Notes: generated from the letters alone by a model not told the origin. Shown: positions 1 through 8,673, counted from the first letter of the stretch. The stretch is DNA of 25,244 nucleotides from Firmicutes bacterium UBA3906 (GCA_002391555.1 DGFG01000146.1:15156-40399), one strand, 5' to 3'. Program-made: numbers and translations.

Positions 1-335
1 GCACCCTGAAGTCCTACTAGCATGATTATCGTTGGAGGCTTTGGGGCTGTGGCTATCTTGCTTTGGCTACCACCCATTAGCTTGGTTAACTCTTCATTTA
101 CTATCTTGACTACCTGCTGACCTGGGGTAAGGCTCTCCATGATTTCATGGCCAACCGCCCTGTCAGTTATCTTTTTAATTAAATCTTTTACTACCAAAAA
201 GTTAACATCTGCCTCTAGAAGAGCTATCCTAATCTCTCTCATAGCTGCCTTTACGTCTTTCTCATTGAGCTTACCCTTACCAGTTAGCTTTTTTAAAGCG
301 GATTGGAGCTTGTTTGATAGTCCTTCAAATGCCAA
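1..335 (-). CDS. ffh: Signal recognition particle GTPase Ffh, N-terminal part (cut by window edge)
   Basis: This is the protein component of the signal recognition particle, which binds signal sequences of nascent membrane and secreted proteins together with 4.5S/6S RNA and docks on FtsY. Only the first 111 codons are present: the helical N domain (start of protein AFEGLSNKLQ, then a conserved MREIRIALLEADVNF stretch) and the first residues of the G1 loop (VGLQGA), where the window stops. The start is TTG at 335-333: an AGGAGG at 344-349 lies 8 bases upstream, and the nearby ATG at 340-338 is in another frame. The gene follows ylxM with a 4-base gap, and its ribosome site lies inside the end of ylxM, so the two are probably translationally coupled. 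Identity is very secure; the C-terminal M domain cannot be seen. Confidence 0.97.
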   Translation of the reverse strand, partial: MAFEGLSNKLQSALKKLTGKGKLNEKDVKAAMREIRIALLEADVNFLVVKDLIKKITDRAVGHEIMESLTPGQQVVKIVNEELTKLMGGSQSKIATAPKPPTIIMLVGLQG

Positions 336-339
336 GACA

Positions 340-708
340 TCAACCTCCTGTATATTTGTTAATTAAAAGCTTTAGCTCATCTTTTATATCGCAAAGGCTC
401 GTGATTGAAGCCTCTTTAGTCTTTTCCTGGCATATGGCATCAAGCTTTTTATAAAGGCTCTTAAAGTCCTCTTCCATGGCCAAGTGTCTTTCAAGTAGCT
501 TTAGCTTTTCCTCGGTTTTCATTAGGCTTTGCTCAGACCGTTTTAAAGAATCATAAACAGCCTGCTTGCTAATGCCCTCATTTTCAGCGATTTCCTGCAT
601 TGATAGATCATAGTTGTAGTATTGATCTATAAGGCTACGCTGTTTTTCTGTAAGTAACTCTCCATAAAGATCTAGGAGAAGGGTATACCTACTATGCTTT
701 TCCATCAT
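340..708 (-). CDS. ylxM: YlxM/p13-like helix-turn-helix protein of the SRP locus
   Basis: A small protein of the UPF0122 (YlxM/p13) family, which in Firmicutes is encoded with ffh and ftsY and is thought to bind or modulate the signal recognition particle. The N-terminal half (YTLLLDLYGELLTEKQRSLI, then LSMQEIAENEGISKQAVYDS) is a sigma-factor region-4-like helix-turn-helix; the rest is helical and charged. The start is taken as the first of two tandem ATGs (708 and 705), since a weak AGGATAG lies just upstream; an in-frame ATG at 735 would add nine unusual residues and sits closer to the predicted transcript start. It has its own near-perfect promoter just downstream of ftsY, and its TGA lies 4 bases from the ffh start. 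The family call is secure; the exact start is less so. Confidence 0.9.
   Translation of the reverse strand: MMEKHSRYTLLLDLYGELLTEKQRSLIDQYYNYDLSMQEIAENEGISKQAVYDSLKRSEQSLMKTEEKLKLLERHLAMEEDFKSLYKKLDAICQEKTKEASITSLCDIKDELKLLINKYTGG
344..349 (-). promoter_or_regulatory. Shine-Dalgarno site that fixes the TTG start of ffh
   Basis: AGGAGG lies 8 bases upstream of TTG 335-333 and inside the last codons of ylxM. No in-frame ATG or GTG lies at a suitable distance, so it decides the start. Confidence 0.8.
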
Positions 709-756
709 TATCACTATCCTATAAATGGCCGTCAAGGGTAAATACTTAACGATGAA

Positions 757-785
757 ATTATACTATGTATTTATAAGATAGTCAA
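757..785 (-). promoter_or_regulatory. Sigma-A promoter of ylxM-ffh
   Basis: On the minus strand TTGACT (785-780) and TATAAT (762-757) are separated by exactly 17 bases, one mismatch from consensus overall. Predicted transcription start is near 750, giving a leader of about 40 bases before the ylxM ATG at 708. It separates ylxM-ffh from the upstream rnc-smc-ftsY genes, although no terminator is visible after ftsY, so read-through is also likely. Confidence 0.8.
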
Positions 786-792
786 CACTTAT

Positions 793-1710
793 CTACTCAA
801 ATAATCCTTCTGCAAAAGCTTGAGGGTCAAAGGGCTGTAAATCGTCCATCTGTTCTCCAACACCTATATAGTAAATGGGGATGTCAAGTTGTGATTTTAT
901 CGCAATTACAACTCCACCCTTGGCGGTACCATCGAGTTTGGTTAGAACTATACCTGTTATACCTACAGTATCCTTAAACATTGAGGCCTGGCTTATGGCA
1001 TTTTGTCCAGTAGTCGCATCTAATATTAATAGGACTTCTCTGTGGGCTTCAGGCATTTCCCGGTCAATAACCCTTTTAATCTTTTCCAGCTCATTCATAA
1101 GGTTTTTCTTATTGTGCAGTCGGCCTGCAGTATCGCAGATAAGGACATCCCTGTCTCTAGATTTGGCTGCCTGTATAGCATCGTAAACTACAGCAGCCGG
1201 GTCAGCTCCCTCATTGTGGCGTACTATATCTACACCTGCCCTATTAGCCCAGATCTCAAGCTGTTCTGCTGCCGCAGCCCTAAAGGTATCAGCAGCTGCC
1301 AGTAAAACCTTTTTCCCATTGGACCTTAGGATATTAGCAAGCTTGCCTATTGTAGTAGTTTTACCTACCCCATTAACACCTACTACTAGTATAACAGTAG
1401 GTGATGGCAAATCTAGTCCCTTGCTATCCTTTTCTAAGATCTGGCTAATATTCTCCTTTAAGATAGCTTTAATCTGGTCTACATTACCGATTTTTTCATC
1501 TTTTACCCGTTTCCTTAGGTCCTCTATAATTTTATTACTAGTTTCATATCCAATATCTGAGATAATAAGGGTCTCCTCTAGGTCATCAAAAAAATCATCA
1601 TCAATTTCTCTATAGTATCTTAGGAGTTCATCTATCCTCCCTGTAATACCCTTTCGTGTTTTACTAAGACCCTCTTTCATCTTTTTAAATATGCTTTTCT
1701 TTTCTTCCAC
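793..1710 (-). CDS. ftsY: Signal recognition particle receptor FtsY
   Basis: FtsY is the membrane-associated GTPase that receives ribosome-SRP complexes and hands them to the Sec translocon. The 305-residue protein has a short charged N terminus, an N domain (about 20-95) and a full NG GTPase domain: G1 loop GVNGVGKTT at 111-119, DTFRAAA at 141-147, DTAGR at 193-197 and TKLDG at 257-261. It lacks the long acidic A domain of E. coli FtsY, as is usual in Firmicutes. The start is GTG at 1710-1708, with GGAGG at 1718-1722 seven bases upstream. It follows smc after 48 bases and is probably the last gene of the rnc operon. Confidence 0.97.
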   Translation of the reverse strand: MEEKKSIFKKMKEGLSKTRKGITGRIDELLRYYREIDDDFFDDLEETLIISDIGYETSNKIIEDLRKRVKDEKIGNVDQIKAILKENISQILEKDSKGLDLPSPTVILVVGVNGVGKTTTIGKLANILRSNGKKVLLAAADTFRAAAAEQLEIWANRAGVDIVRHNEGADPAAVVYDAIQAAKSRDRDVLICDTAGRLHNKKNLMNELEKIKRVIDREMPEAHREVLLILDATTGQNAISQASMFKDTVGITGIVLTKLDGTAKGGVVIAIKSQLDIPIYYIGVGEQMDDLQPFDPQAFAEGLFE

Positions 1711-1758
1711 TTTTACGCCTCCATACTCTAACCATTATATAGTTTAACCCTTTTAAGC

Positions 1759-4700
1759 CTAGCTTACCATATCTTCGAACTTGACAGATATTAATTTTGA
1801 TATACCCTTTTCCTCCATGGCTATACCATACATAACATCACTGGCCTCCATAGTGCCTTTGCGGTGGGTTATAATAATAAATTGTGTGTCCTTTAGATTT
1901 TGGATAAAGCTACTAAACTGGTAGACGTTTGACTCATCTAAGGCAGCATCTATCTCATCTAATACACAAAAGGGTGAAGGTTTATGACGTAGTATTGCAA
2001 ATAGTATTGCTATTGCAGTTAGCGCTTTTTCTCCACCTGAAAGTAGGGATAGGCTTTGCAGTTTTTTACCAGGTGGTTGAGCTATTATCTCAATACCACA
2101 TGATAGTATATCCTGCTCATCCTCTAGCAAAAGTTCAGCCTTACCACCGCCAAAAAGCTCAGCAAAGGTATCTCCAAAGTGCTTATTTATTATAGCAAAT
2201 TCCTTTCTAAATCTTTTTTCCATGCTTGAAGTTATATCCTTTATCACAAGCTCTAAGTCTTCCTTGGCAGCAATAAGGTCATCTCGTTGACTTGTCAGGA
2301 AACTATACCTTTCATTTATTCTGTTGTACTGTTCAACTGCGTTTACATTTACACTACCAAGTTCACTAATGCTTGTTTTTAACCTTTGGATATCCTGCCT
2401 AATCCTTGTATAAGACAAACTTTCATCCTTGAATAATAGAGCATTATTATAGGTTATCTCATATTCATTCCATATATTGTTTTGAAAATTCTCAAGCTCA
2501 GCTTCAATACGAGAAAGCTGTACTTCAAACTGGTGCTTTTTGCTTGTAAGCTCTTCTATAGTCTGATTCCAGGATTTTATACTATTGTTTAAGTCTAATA
2601 ATAGTTTTTCACCCTCTAAATAGGCATCTCTTTGAGTTTTAGTCTGGCCTTCTAGCTCTAGGACCTTAGTATTGGCTGTTTCTATTTCCTTATCATAGTC
2701 CTTGATTCTTTCAACTAGCTGGTCTTTTTCTTTTATATTGGCCTCATAAAGGGCTTTTTTATTTTTTACACTCTCTAACTTTCGCTTCTTTTCATTATTA
2801 AGCCTAGATATTTCATCATCTATAGCCTTTATGTCTCCTTCAGCCGTTGCAAGCATTACCCTAGAGTCTGCTAGCTTAGAGTTAATTATATCTCTCTCAT
2901 TTATTAGTTCTTTTATAGTATCCTCTAGCTTTTTAGTTCCCTGGCTTATACTAGTGTTTTCCTCTTCAAGCCTTGACAGACTATTAGTAGTTTCGCTAAT
3001 TAGTTTCTCTAGGTCTTGTAAGTCTTGTTTTATGCTGGTCTCCTCATTATTCAAGTCTCTAATCTCAAGGTCTAGTCGATTTCGCTGGGCAAGGCTATTG
3101 GTGTATATTTCCTGGCTCTTGGTAAGGTCTAGAACAATTTCTCTTAGTGAATTTTCTATCTCCTCTAGTAGGTCTTTATTCTGACGGTGCTTTTTATATA
3201 ATGACTCCTGCTTTTCAAGTATACTTTTCAGCTTGCTAGTCTCATCTTTAATTTTACTTGTAAGCTCATTTAGCTCACGTTTTCTTCCAAGTAGACTAAT
3301 GCCCTTCACAGCCTTGCTACCGCCGGTCATAGAACCACCGGGATTTATAAGGTCTCCTCCTAGGGTTACAATTCTAAATGTATGAGAATGGTCTCTGGCC
3401 ATCCTTATGGCCTCTTCTAGATCATCTGCTATTATAACTCTACCTAAAAGGTTGTCTACTATGAACTTATATTTTTTGTCACACTTTATAAATTCACTAG
3501 CTAGACCATGGCAACCCTTGTATTTTAATACACCCTCTTCCTTTTTGTTTAGTGTTCTTGGTCTTATTGAAGATATGGGTAGAAAAGTAGCACGGCCAAG
3601 CTTGTTTTTCTTTAGATAATCAATAAGGTATTTAGCATCCTCCTCTTGGTCTGTAACAATATGTTGCAGGCTTTGCCCTAGTACAGTTTCTATAGCTAGC
3701 TCATACTTTTTTGGTACATCTATTAGACTTGCAAGTGTCCCCTGAACCCTCTTGGCCATGTCTTGATTGCTTTTACAAGCCCTGAGTATATCTTTCACAC
3801 TCTTGTTGTAGCCTTCATAGCCCTTTTGCATATCTTCTAATAGCTTGTGTCTAGACCTGAGTCCCTCTATCTCTTGTCTCTTTAATTGGATTTCATTATC
3901 CATTTGGCCTAGGGTCTGCTTAGTGGTGCTTATTTCAAGCATAATGTCTTGCTTTTTGCTTTCTTTTTCGTCAACCTTTGCTTTAGTAGACATAATATTA
4001 TTATGTAAACTATCTAGTTCCTGATTAAGCTTTTCTTTACTATTTTCCTTTTCTAGGACTTGCTCCTTTATTTTTGCAAGCCTAGAGTCCAAATTGCCTT
4101 TTATGGTTTGATACCTAGTAAGGCTTTCCTTATCCTGTGATATTTTGTTTAGTACATGAACTATATTACCTTTAGACTTATCAACTATGTCTTGCTTATC
4201 TTTAAGGTCAGCTTCGAGTTCAGCCAGCTTTTGAACTAGGCCATTTAGGTCCTCCTCACTTAGCTTCAAGGCCTGTTTTTTTTCCTCTATTAAAAGGGTC
4301 AGAGAATTAATTTCTATATCCCTTTCTTCTAGCTCCTTATTTTCAGCCTCAGTTTCATCCATTAGCCTATTATTATCTCTTTCAATTTGACTAAGCTTTT
4401 CCTGGTGAAGTCTTTGCTCACCCCTTATCCTCTCTATTTGATTGATAAGCTCATAACGTTCTTGCTGGAGAGCATCGATTTTCTCCTTGATTTTGTTTAT
4501 CTCAAGAGCCTTGACGTCTCTAACCTTTTCTTTTTCTTTGTAGTCAGCTTTGTTATTATTTATCTGATCTGATAGGAGGTCTATTTGCTCTTTTAGACTT
4601 TCGGTTTTTTTACTATGTCTTTCATATTGGTGGAGAAATAAATTAATTTCTAAATGCTTGAGCTGGTCTCTCAGATTTAAATATTTCTTTGCTGTTATAG

Positions 4701-5325
4701 ACTGTTCCTTTAGTGGTTCTAGTTGTTGCTCAAGTTCTTGAATAATATCCTCTACCCTTAGAAGGTTTTCCTGGGTCTTGTCTAACTTCTTTTCAGCCTC
4801 ATTTCGCCTACTTTTATATTTTACAATTCCTGCAGCTTCTTCAAAGATATATCTTCTGTCTTCTGACCGGTTACTTAGTATTTCGTCTATCCTACCCTGA
4901 CCTATGATCGAATAGCCTTCCTTGCCTATACCAGTATCCATCAAAAGCTCTGTTATATCCTTTAGCCTGCATGGACTCTTATTTATAGAATACTCACTTT
5001 CTCCAGAACGGAAAACACGACGTGTAATTGTCACTTCTGTATATTCCAAGGGCAGGACAAAGTCACTATTGTCGAGCGTTATAGAAACTTGTGCGTAACC
5101 TAAGGGCTTTCTAACCTGGGTTCCTGAGAATATTACATCCTCCATTTTATTACCACGAAGGGATCTAGCACTTTGCTCTCCAAGAACCCACCTAATAGCA
5201 TCTGCAATATTGGACTTTCCACTCCCATTTGGCCCAACTATTGAAGTTATCCCCCCATCAAAGGACATATGAATCTTGTCTGCAAAGGATTTAAATCCAT
5301 AAATCTCAAGTTTCTTTAATATCAA
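1759..5325 (-). CDS. smc: Chromosome condensation and segregation protein SMC
   Basis: This is the core ATPase of the bacterial condensin (with ScpA and ScpB), which extrudes DNA loops and separates sister origins. It has an N-terminal head with Walker A GPNGSGKS near residue 31, a long coiled coil, a hinge of roughly residues 500-680 containing GGSMTGGSKA, a second coiled coil, and a C-terminal head with signature LLSGGEKALTA near 1095 and Walker B CVLDEIDAALDE near 1120. The length, about 1,188 residues, is typical. A GTG nine bases further up (5334) also opens the frame, but AGGGG at 5334-5338 overlaps it and is 8 bases from TTG 5325-5323. I therefore prefer TTG, which gives MILKKLEIYGFKSFADK, the usual SMC beginning. 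The gene lies between the radical SAM gene and ftsY. Confidence 0.97.
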   Translation of the reverse strand: MILKKLEIYGFKSFADKIHMSFDGGITSIVGPNGSGKSNIADAIRWVLGEQSARSLRGNKMEDVIFSGTQVRKPLGYAQVSITLDNSDFVLPLEYTEVTITRRVFRSGESEYSINKSPCRLKDITELLMDTGIGKEGYSIIGQGRIDEILSNRSEDRRYIFEEAAGIVKYKSRRNEAEKKLDKTQENLLRVEDIIQELEQQLEPLKEQSITAKKYLNLRDQLKHLEINLFLHQYERHSKKTESLKEQIDLLSDQINNNKADYKEKEKVRDVKALEINKIKEKIDALQQERYELINQIERIRGEQRLHQEKLSQIERDNNRLMDETEAENKELEERDIEINSLTLLIEEKKQALKLSEEDLNGLVQKLAELEADLKDKQDIVDKSKGNIVHVLNKISQDKESLTRYQTIKGNLDSRLAKIKEQVLEKENSKEKLNQELDSLHNNIMSTKAKVDEKESKKQDIMLEISTTKQTLGQMDNEIQLKRQEIEGLRSRHKLLEDMQKGYEGYNKSVKDILRACKSNQDMAKRVQGTLASLIDVPKKYELAIETVLGQSLQHIVTDQEEDAKYLIDYLKKNKLGRATFLPISSIRPRTLNKKEEGVLKYKGCHGLASEFIKCDKKYKFIVDNLLGRVIIADDLEEAIRMARDHSHTFRIVTLGGDLINPGGSMTGGSKAVKGISLLGRKRELNELTSKIKDETSKLKSILEKQESLYKKHRQNKDLLEEIENSLREIVLDLTKSQEIYTNSLAQRNRLDLEIRDLNNEETSIKQDLQDLEKLISETTNSLSRLEEENTSISQGTKKLEDTIKELINERDIINSKLADSRVMLATAEGDIKAIDDEISRLNNEKKRKLESVKNKKALYEANIKEKDQLVERIKDYDKEIETANTKVLELEGQTKTQRDAYLEGEKLLLDLNNSIKSWNQTIEELTSKKHQFEVQLSRIEAELENFQNNIWNEYEITYNNALLFKDESLSYTRIRQDIQRLKTSISELGSVNVNAVEQYNRINERYSFLTSQRDDLIAAKEDLELVIKDITSSMEKRFRKEFAIINKHFGDTFAELFGGGKAELLLEDEQDILSCGIEIIAQPPGKKLQSLSLLSGGEKALTAIAILFAILRHKPSPFCVLDEIDAALDESNVYQFSSFIQNLKDTQFIIITHRKGTMEASDVMYGIAMEEKGISKLISVKFEDMVS

Positions 5326-5333
5326 CCCATCCA

Positions 5334-5338
5334 CCCCT
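5334..5338 (-). promoter_or_regulatory. Shine-Dalgarno site that places the smc start at TTG 5325
   Basis: AGGGG overlaps the upstream GTG at 5334-5332, so it cannot serve that codon, but it is 8 bases from the in-frame TTG at 5325-5323. The resulting N terminus matches other SMC proteins. Confidence 0.65.
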
Positions 5339-5388
5339 AGATCTTGTGTAATATGTTTCTATGTATTAAATAGATAGACTTTAGCCTT

Positions 5389-6471
5389 TTAGCCACTAGC
5401 CTTTAAATAATTCTCGTAAAACTCTAGCTTTGTAATCTTAAGCTGCTCATGCCCAACTATCATTAGGATTTCTTCTTTTTCTATAGAATCATTTGCCCCT
5501 ATAGTAATTTGGCTAGCTGGGTACTTAAGTCTTAGCCTGCTTAAATTGGCCCTTCTTTGCCCTATTGCCTTAGATAGGTCCTTTGGATTTACGTTTATCT
5601 CTATCTTAGCTCTAGCCTTTCCTATTAACTGGTCTATTGCGTATTTAAACCACTTATATAATATCTGACTTTCGACAAGCTCACCAAAGGCAGGATGATA
5701 GGGACCCTCTGCCAAGCCTCTACCTAAATCTAGGTCTTCGTTTGATTGTAATCCAGTCCTAATAACCTTTATACCATTGTAATCAAACATGATCTTTAGA
5801 TGACATACTTGGTCAATAGCTTCTTCTAATGACATGGCCTTATAATCATCAGTCTTTAGCATTTCTTCTAGACTTGATCCCTTAAGTACTAGTGTCGGAT
5901 AAATTCTCACATAATTAGGTTCTAGGCTTATTATATCGCTGGCTGTTTTTATGGCGATTTCCCTTGTGTCCTTAGGGAGCCCTACCATCATCTGTAGACC
6001 GAGCTTAAAAGCTTTATCCTTTATGAGTCTAGCAGAGTCAAAAATGCAGGAAACCGTATGCCCTCTACCACTATGAAAAAGAACCCTTTCATTTGTAGAC
6101 TGTATACCTAGCTCTATTGTGGTTACATTGGCATCTTCTAGTAATTCCAGACTGGCTGTATCAATATAGTCTGGTCTAGTAGATATCCTAATTCCCTTTG
6201 CTAGGCCTTTATCTATATATGGCTTCGCCAAATCTAGGACTTGCTTTTGAAAGGCTACTGGTAAACAAGTAAAGCTCCCTCCAAAAAAGGCGATCTCATC
6301 ACAGGGTTTGTCTTTGCTTATATGAGCCATACCTTGTTCTATCTGGGATTCAATTTGCTTAAATGCAGCATCCTTATGACCTGTAATAATATGTTGGTTA
6401 CAAAACACACACTTGAACTTACAGCCTAGCATAGGTATAAAGACTGGGACAATTTTAAAATTCTTCTTCAT
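5389..6471 (-). CDS. Elp3-like radical SAM protein, without acetyltransferase domain
   Basis: A 360-residue radical SAM enzyme of the Elp3/COG1243 type. The iron-sulfur cluster motif is C17-x3-C21-x2-C24 in MLGCKFKCVFCNQ, followed by Elp3-like stretches: FFGGSFT, STRPDYID, ELGIQSTNERV with SGRGHT, MMVGLPKDT and RIYPTLVLKGSSLEEM. These are the core and C-terminal radical SAM domains. Full Elp3 proteins are about 550 residues and end in a GNAT acetyltransferase; nothing like it is present here. Elp3 makes 5-carboxymethyl-type uridines in tRNA, but the substrate of this shorter group is not known to me, so only the class is assigned. Its ATG at 6471 overlaps the end of rnc by 17 bases, indicating co-translation. 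Genes of this kind often lie between rnc and smc in Clostridia. Confidence 0.88.
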   Translation of the reverse strand: MKKNFKIVPVFIPMLGCKFKCVFCNQHIITGHKDAAFKQIESQIEQGMAHISKDKPCDEIAFFGGSFTCLPVAFQKQVLDLAKPYIDKGLAKGIRISTRPDYIDTASLELLEDANVTTIELGIQSTNERVLFHSGRGHTVSCIFDSARLIKDKAFKLGLQMMVGLPKDTREIAIKTASDIISLEPNYVRIYPTLVLKGSSLEEMLKTDDYKAMSLEEAIDQVCHLKIMFDYNGIKVIRTGLQSNEDLDLGRGLAEGPYHPAFGELVESQILYKWFKYAIDQLIGKARAKIEINVNPKDLSKAIGQRRANLSRLRLKYPASQITIGANDSIEKEEILMIVGHEQLKITKLEFYENYLKASG

Positions 6472-7174
6472 TTATCTTTTTAAGAGCATTGTAAGCTGCC
6501 ATCTGCTCTGCTTCCTTTTTACTTTTTCCTTGACCCGTCCCTATAATTTTGCCATTATTGCTGATTTGAGCTGTAAAGCTCTTGTTATGGTCGGGGCCAT
6601 CTTCTGCAATAATTTCATACCTAATATCAGCCTTATTTGAGACCTGAAGTAGTTCCTGTAATAGGGTCTTGCTATCCCAACTACCATCGCTTTTGGAAAG
6701 GCTTTTTATCGAATCTGCCAGCTGCCTTATAACAAATTCTTTGGCAGGCTCTAAACCACCGTCTAAGTATATAGCAGCAATAATAGCTTCAAAAGCATCC
6801 GCCAGGATTGAATCCCTATGTCTGCCTCCATTTATCTGTTCGCCCTTACCTAGCCTCAAATATTTGCCTAGTCCCATGGACTTTGCTATCTTTGCTAGTG
6901 TAAACTCGGATACTACCCCTGCCCTTAACTTGGTCATAGATCCCTCAGGTAGCTTGGGATAGGTTTTATATATAAATTCACTAACGCTTAAGCTAAGCAC
7001 TGAGTCTCCGAGAAACTCAAGCCGCTCATTATGGTCTACCCTACCACGTGCTTCATTTGCAAAAGAAGTATGGGTTATAGCTGTTTTAATTAAGTCCTTG
7101 TCCTTAAAGTCATAAGCAAGTACCTTTGAAAGCTCGCCTAAGAGTGGGTCTTCAGACCTATCAAGCCTTGTCAT
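6455..7174 (-). CDS. rnc: Ribonuclease III
   Basis: RNase III cuts double-stranded RNA in rRNA precursors and structured mRNAs. The 239-residue protein has the endonuclease domain with NERLEFLGDSVL at 49-60 (metal ligands E53 and D57) and DAFEA at 126-130 (D126, E129), then a double-stranded RNA-binding domain from about 164 to 235 ending KSKKEAEQMAAYNAL. The ATG at 7174 is preceded directly by an in-frame TAA, so it cannot be extended. The ribosome site is poor (GGATG about 16 bases up), suggesting modest translation. It is first in the run rnc-radical SAM-smc-ftsY, behind a clear promoter at 7216-7244. Confidence 0.97.
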   Translation of the reverse strand: MTRLDRSEDPLLGELSKVLAYDFKDKDLIKTAITHTSFANEARGRVDHNERLEFLGDSVLSLSVSEFIYKTYPKLPEGSMTKLRAGVVSEFTLAKIAKSMGLGKYLRLGKGEQINGGRHRDSILADAFEAIIAAIYLDGGLEPAKEFVIRQLADSIKSLSKSDGSWDSKTLLQELLQVSNKADIRYEIIAEDGPDHNKSFTAQISNNGKIIGTGQGKSKKEAEQMAAYNALKKINEEEF

Positions 7175-7215
7175 TTAAAGCAGGTCACATCCTTTAAACA
7201 ATAATCTACATGATA

Positions 7216-7244
7216 ATTATAAAGGCAAAGGTAGATTTTATCAA
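7216..7244 (-). promoter_or_regulatory. Sigma-A promoter of rnc-smc-ftsY
   Basis: On the minus strand TTGATA (7244-7239) and TATAAT (7221-7216) are separated by exactly 17 bases. Predicted start is near 7209, giving a leader of about 35 bases to the rnc ATG. Confidence 0.75.
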
Positions 7245-7277
7245 TAAAAGCCTATTATAAAGTTCAAAGCTTTAGCT

Positions 7278-7292
7278 GGGCCCGCCGGGCCT
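7278..7292. repeat. GC-rich inverted repeat between fabF and rnc
   Basis: GGGCCC, a 3-base GCC spacer, then GGGCCT form a 6-pair stem including one G-T pair, almost pure G+C in a very AT-rich spacer. There is no T-run on either side, so it is not a usual terminator. It lies upstream of the rnc promoter and downstream of the fabF terminator. Its role is unknown. Confidence 0.6.
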
Positions 7293-7350
7293 TAATGAAA
7301 GTAATTGTGATTTAAAAAATGAAATAGAGTAAAATATCAATTATAGGTAT

Positions 7351-7373
7351 AAAAAAAGGGCTCTAGGCCCCTA
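7351..7373 (-). terminator. Rho-independent terminator of the fab operon
   Basis: Immediately at the fabF TAG, minus-strand AGGGGC and GCCCTT pair around a CTAGA loop (6 pairs, one of them G-T) and run into seven T residues. It ends the fapR-plsX-fab operon before the rnc promoter. Confidence 0.8.
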
Positions 7374-8612
7374 TTTTATAAATCTTTTAATTATTATACT
7401 TGAGTTTTGGCCTCCAAAGCCAAATGAATTTGAGATTGCTATATTTATTCTAGCATCTCTGCCCTTATTGGGTACATAATCCAAATCACATTCTGGGTCC
7501 TTGGTTGTTAAGTTAATCGTGGCTGGTATAAAATCATTCTCAATTGCAAGAACGGTCAATATTGCCTCTATTGCTCCTGCTGCTCCTAACAGGTGTCCAG
7601 TCATTGACTTTGTAGAGCTGACTGCTAACTTGCTGGCATGTTCCTTAAAAACTGTTTTTATAGCCTGGCTTTCAAATTTGTCATTGTAGGGTGTTGAGGT
7701 CCCATGGGCATTGATGTAGTCAATGTCCTTGTAGGATAGCCCTGCATCCCTAATAGCCTCCTCCATTGCCCTGGCGCCACCTTCTCCTCCAGGGGCAGGA
7801 GCTGTTATATGGTATGCATCTGCTGTTAAGCCATAACCAGCCAATTCTGCTATTATTGGTGCATTCCTTTTTACTGCATGCTCGTAGCTTTCCAGTATCA
7901 AAATTGCTGCACCCTCAGCCATTACAAAACCATCCCTATCCAAATCAAAGGGACGACTAGCTCCTTTTGGATCGTCATTTCTTGTAGAAAGAGCTTTCAT
8001 AGCGTTAAAGCCTGCCAAGGCTAGAGGGGTGATGGGCGCTTCTGTACCACCAGTAATTATAACATCAGCCTTTCCATATTTAATTGCATGATAGGCCTCT
8101 CCTATAGCTGTAGTTGATGAGGAACAAGCAGTTACCACTGTTGAATTAATACCTCTAGCATTGTGGTAAATTGAGATCTGTCCTGCTGCTATATTACCTA
8201 TCATCATAGGTACAAAAAAAGGACTAATTCTTTTTGGACCCTTTTCTAAAAGTATCTCTGTTTGCTTTTCTAATGTCTCTATACCGCCAATTCCAGACCC
8301 GATTATAACACCAAATCTATTAGGATCGACCTTATCAGCATCAAGACATGAATGCTTGACCGCTAAATCAGTAGCAGCTAAGGCAAATTGGGTAAACCTG
8401 TCCATACGTCTGGCTTCTTTTTTATCTAAATAATTAAGGGGATCAAAATCTTTTACCTCTCCACCTATCTTTGTGTCAAATTTATCTGTTTCAAAGTGGG
8501 AGATTATATCTATACCAGACTCGCCCTTGACTATGTTTTCCCATAAAGTCTTTATATCATTGCCAAGGGGGCTTATAACTCCTAGCCCAGTTATCACAAC
8601 TCTATTGTTCAT
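7371..8612 (-). CDS. fabF: 3-oxoacyl-ACP synthase II (FabF)
   Basis: FabF elongates acyl-ACP by condensing it with malonyl-ACP. At 413 residues it is of normal length, and the thiolase-fold catalytic triad is complete: C163 in TACSSS, H303 in [11 protein letters not shown] and H340 in [14 protein letters not shown]. The start is ATG 8612 with GGAGG five bases upstream. It is the last gene of the fatty-acid operon, separated from acpP by about 100 bases that hold a perfect hairpin, and its stop codon is built into the terminator stem. Confidence 0.97.
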   Translation of the reverse strand: MNNRVVITGLGVISPLGNDIKTLWENIVKGESGIDIISHFETDKFDTKIGGEVKDFDPLNYLDKKEARRMDRFTQFALAATDLAVKHSCLDADKVDPNRFGVIIGSGIGGIETLEKQTEILLEKGPKRISPFFVPMMIGNIAAGQISIYHNARGINSTVVTACSSSTTAIGEAYHAIKYGKADVIITGGTEAPITPLALAGFNAMKALSTRNDDPKGASRPFDLDRDGFVMAEGAAILILESYEHAVKRNAPIIAELAGYGLTADAYHITAPAPGGEGGARAMEEAIRDAGLSYKDIDYINAHGTSTPYNDKFESQAIKTVFKEHASKLAVSSTKSMTGHLLGAAGAIEAILTVLAIENDFIPATINLTTKDPECDLDYVPNKGRDARINIAISNSFGFGGQNSSIIIKRFIK

Positions 8613-8673
8613 AAATACCTCCGCTATTTCTTAGAATAAAATTAATAATTAATAATGATTGCTTTAGTAAATT

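Noticed and set aside
338-340. ATG as start of ffh
   Set aside because: It is out of frame with the Ffh coding sequence; TTG at 335 is in frame and has an ideal ribosome site.
1214-1615. Plus-strand open frame antisense to ftsY, and similar ones such as 875-1186 and 2831-3184
   Set aside because: They mirror real minus-strand genes, have low-complexity S/L/I-rich translations and no ribosome sites.
1759-5325. Repeated short sequences in smc as DNA repeats or CRISPR
   Set aside because: They come from the coiled-coil codons for E, K and L; no regular repeat-spacer order exists.
5332-5334. GTG as start of smc
   Set aside because: The only good ribosome site overlaps this codon; it fits the TTG nine bases further on, which also gives the standard SMC N terminus.
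7278-7292. GC-rich hairpin as a terminator
   Set aside because: No T-run on either side, and a normal terminator already lies directly after fabF.
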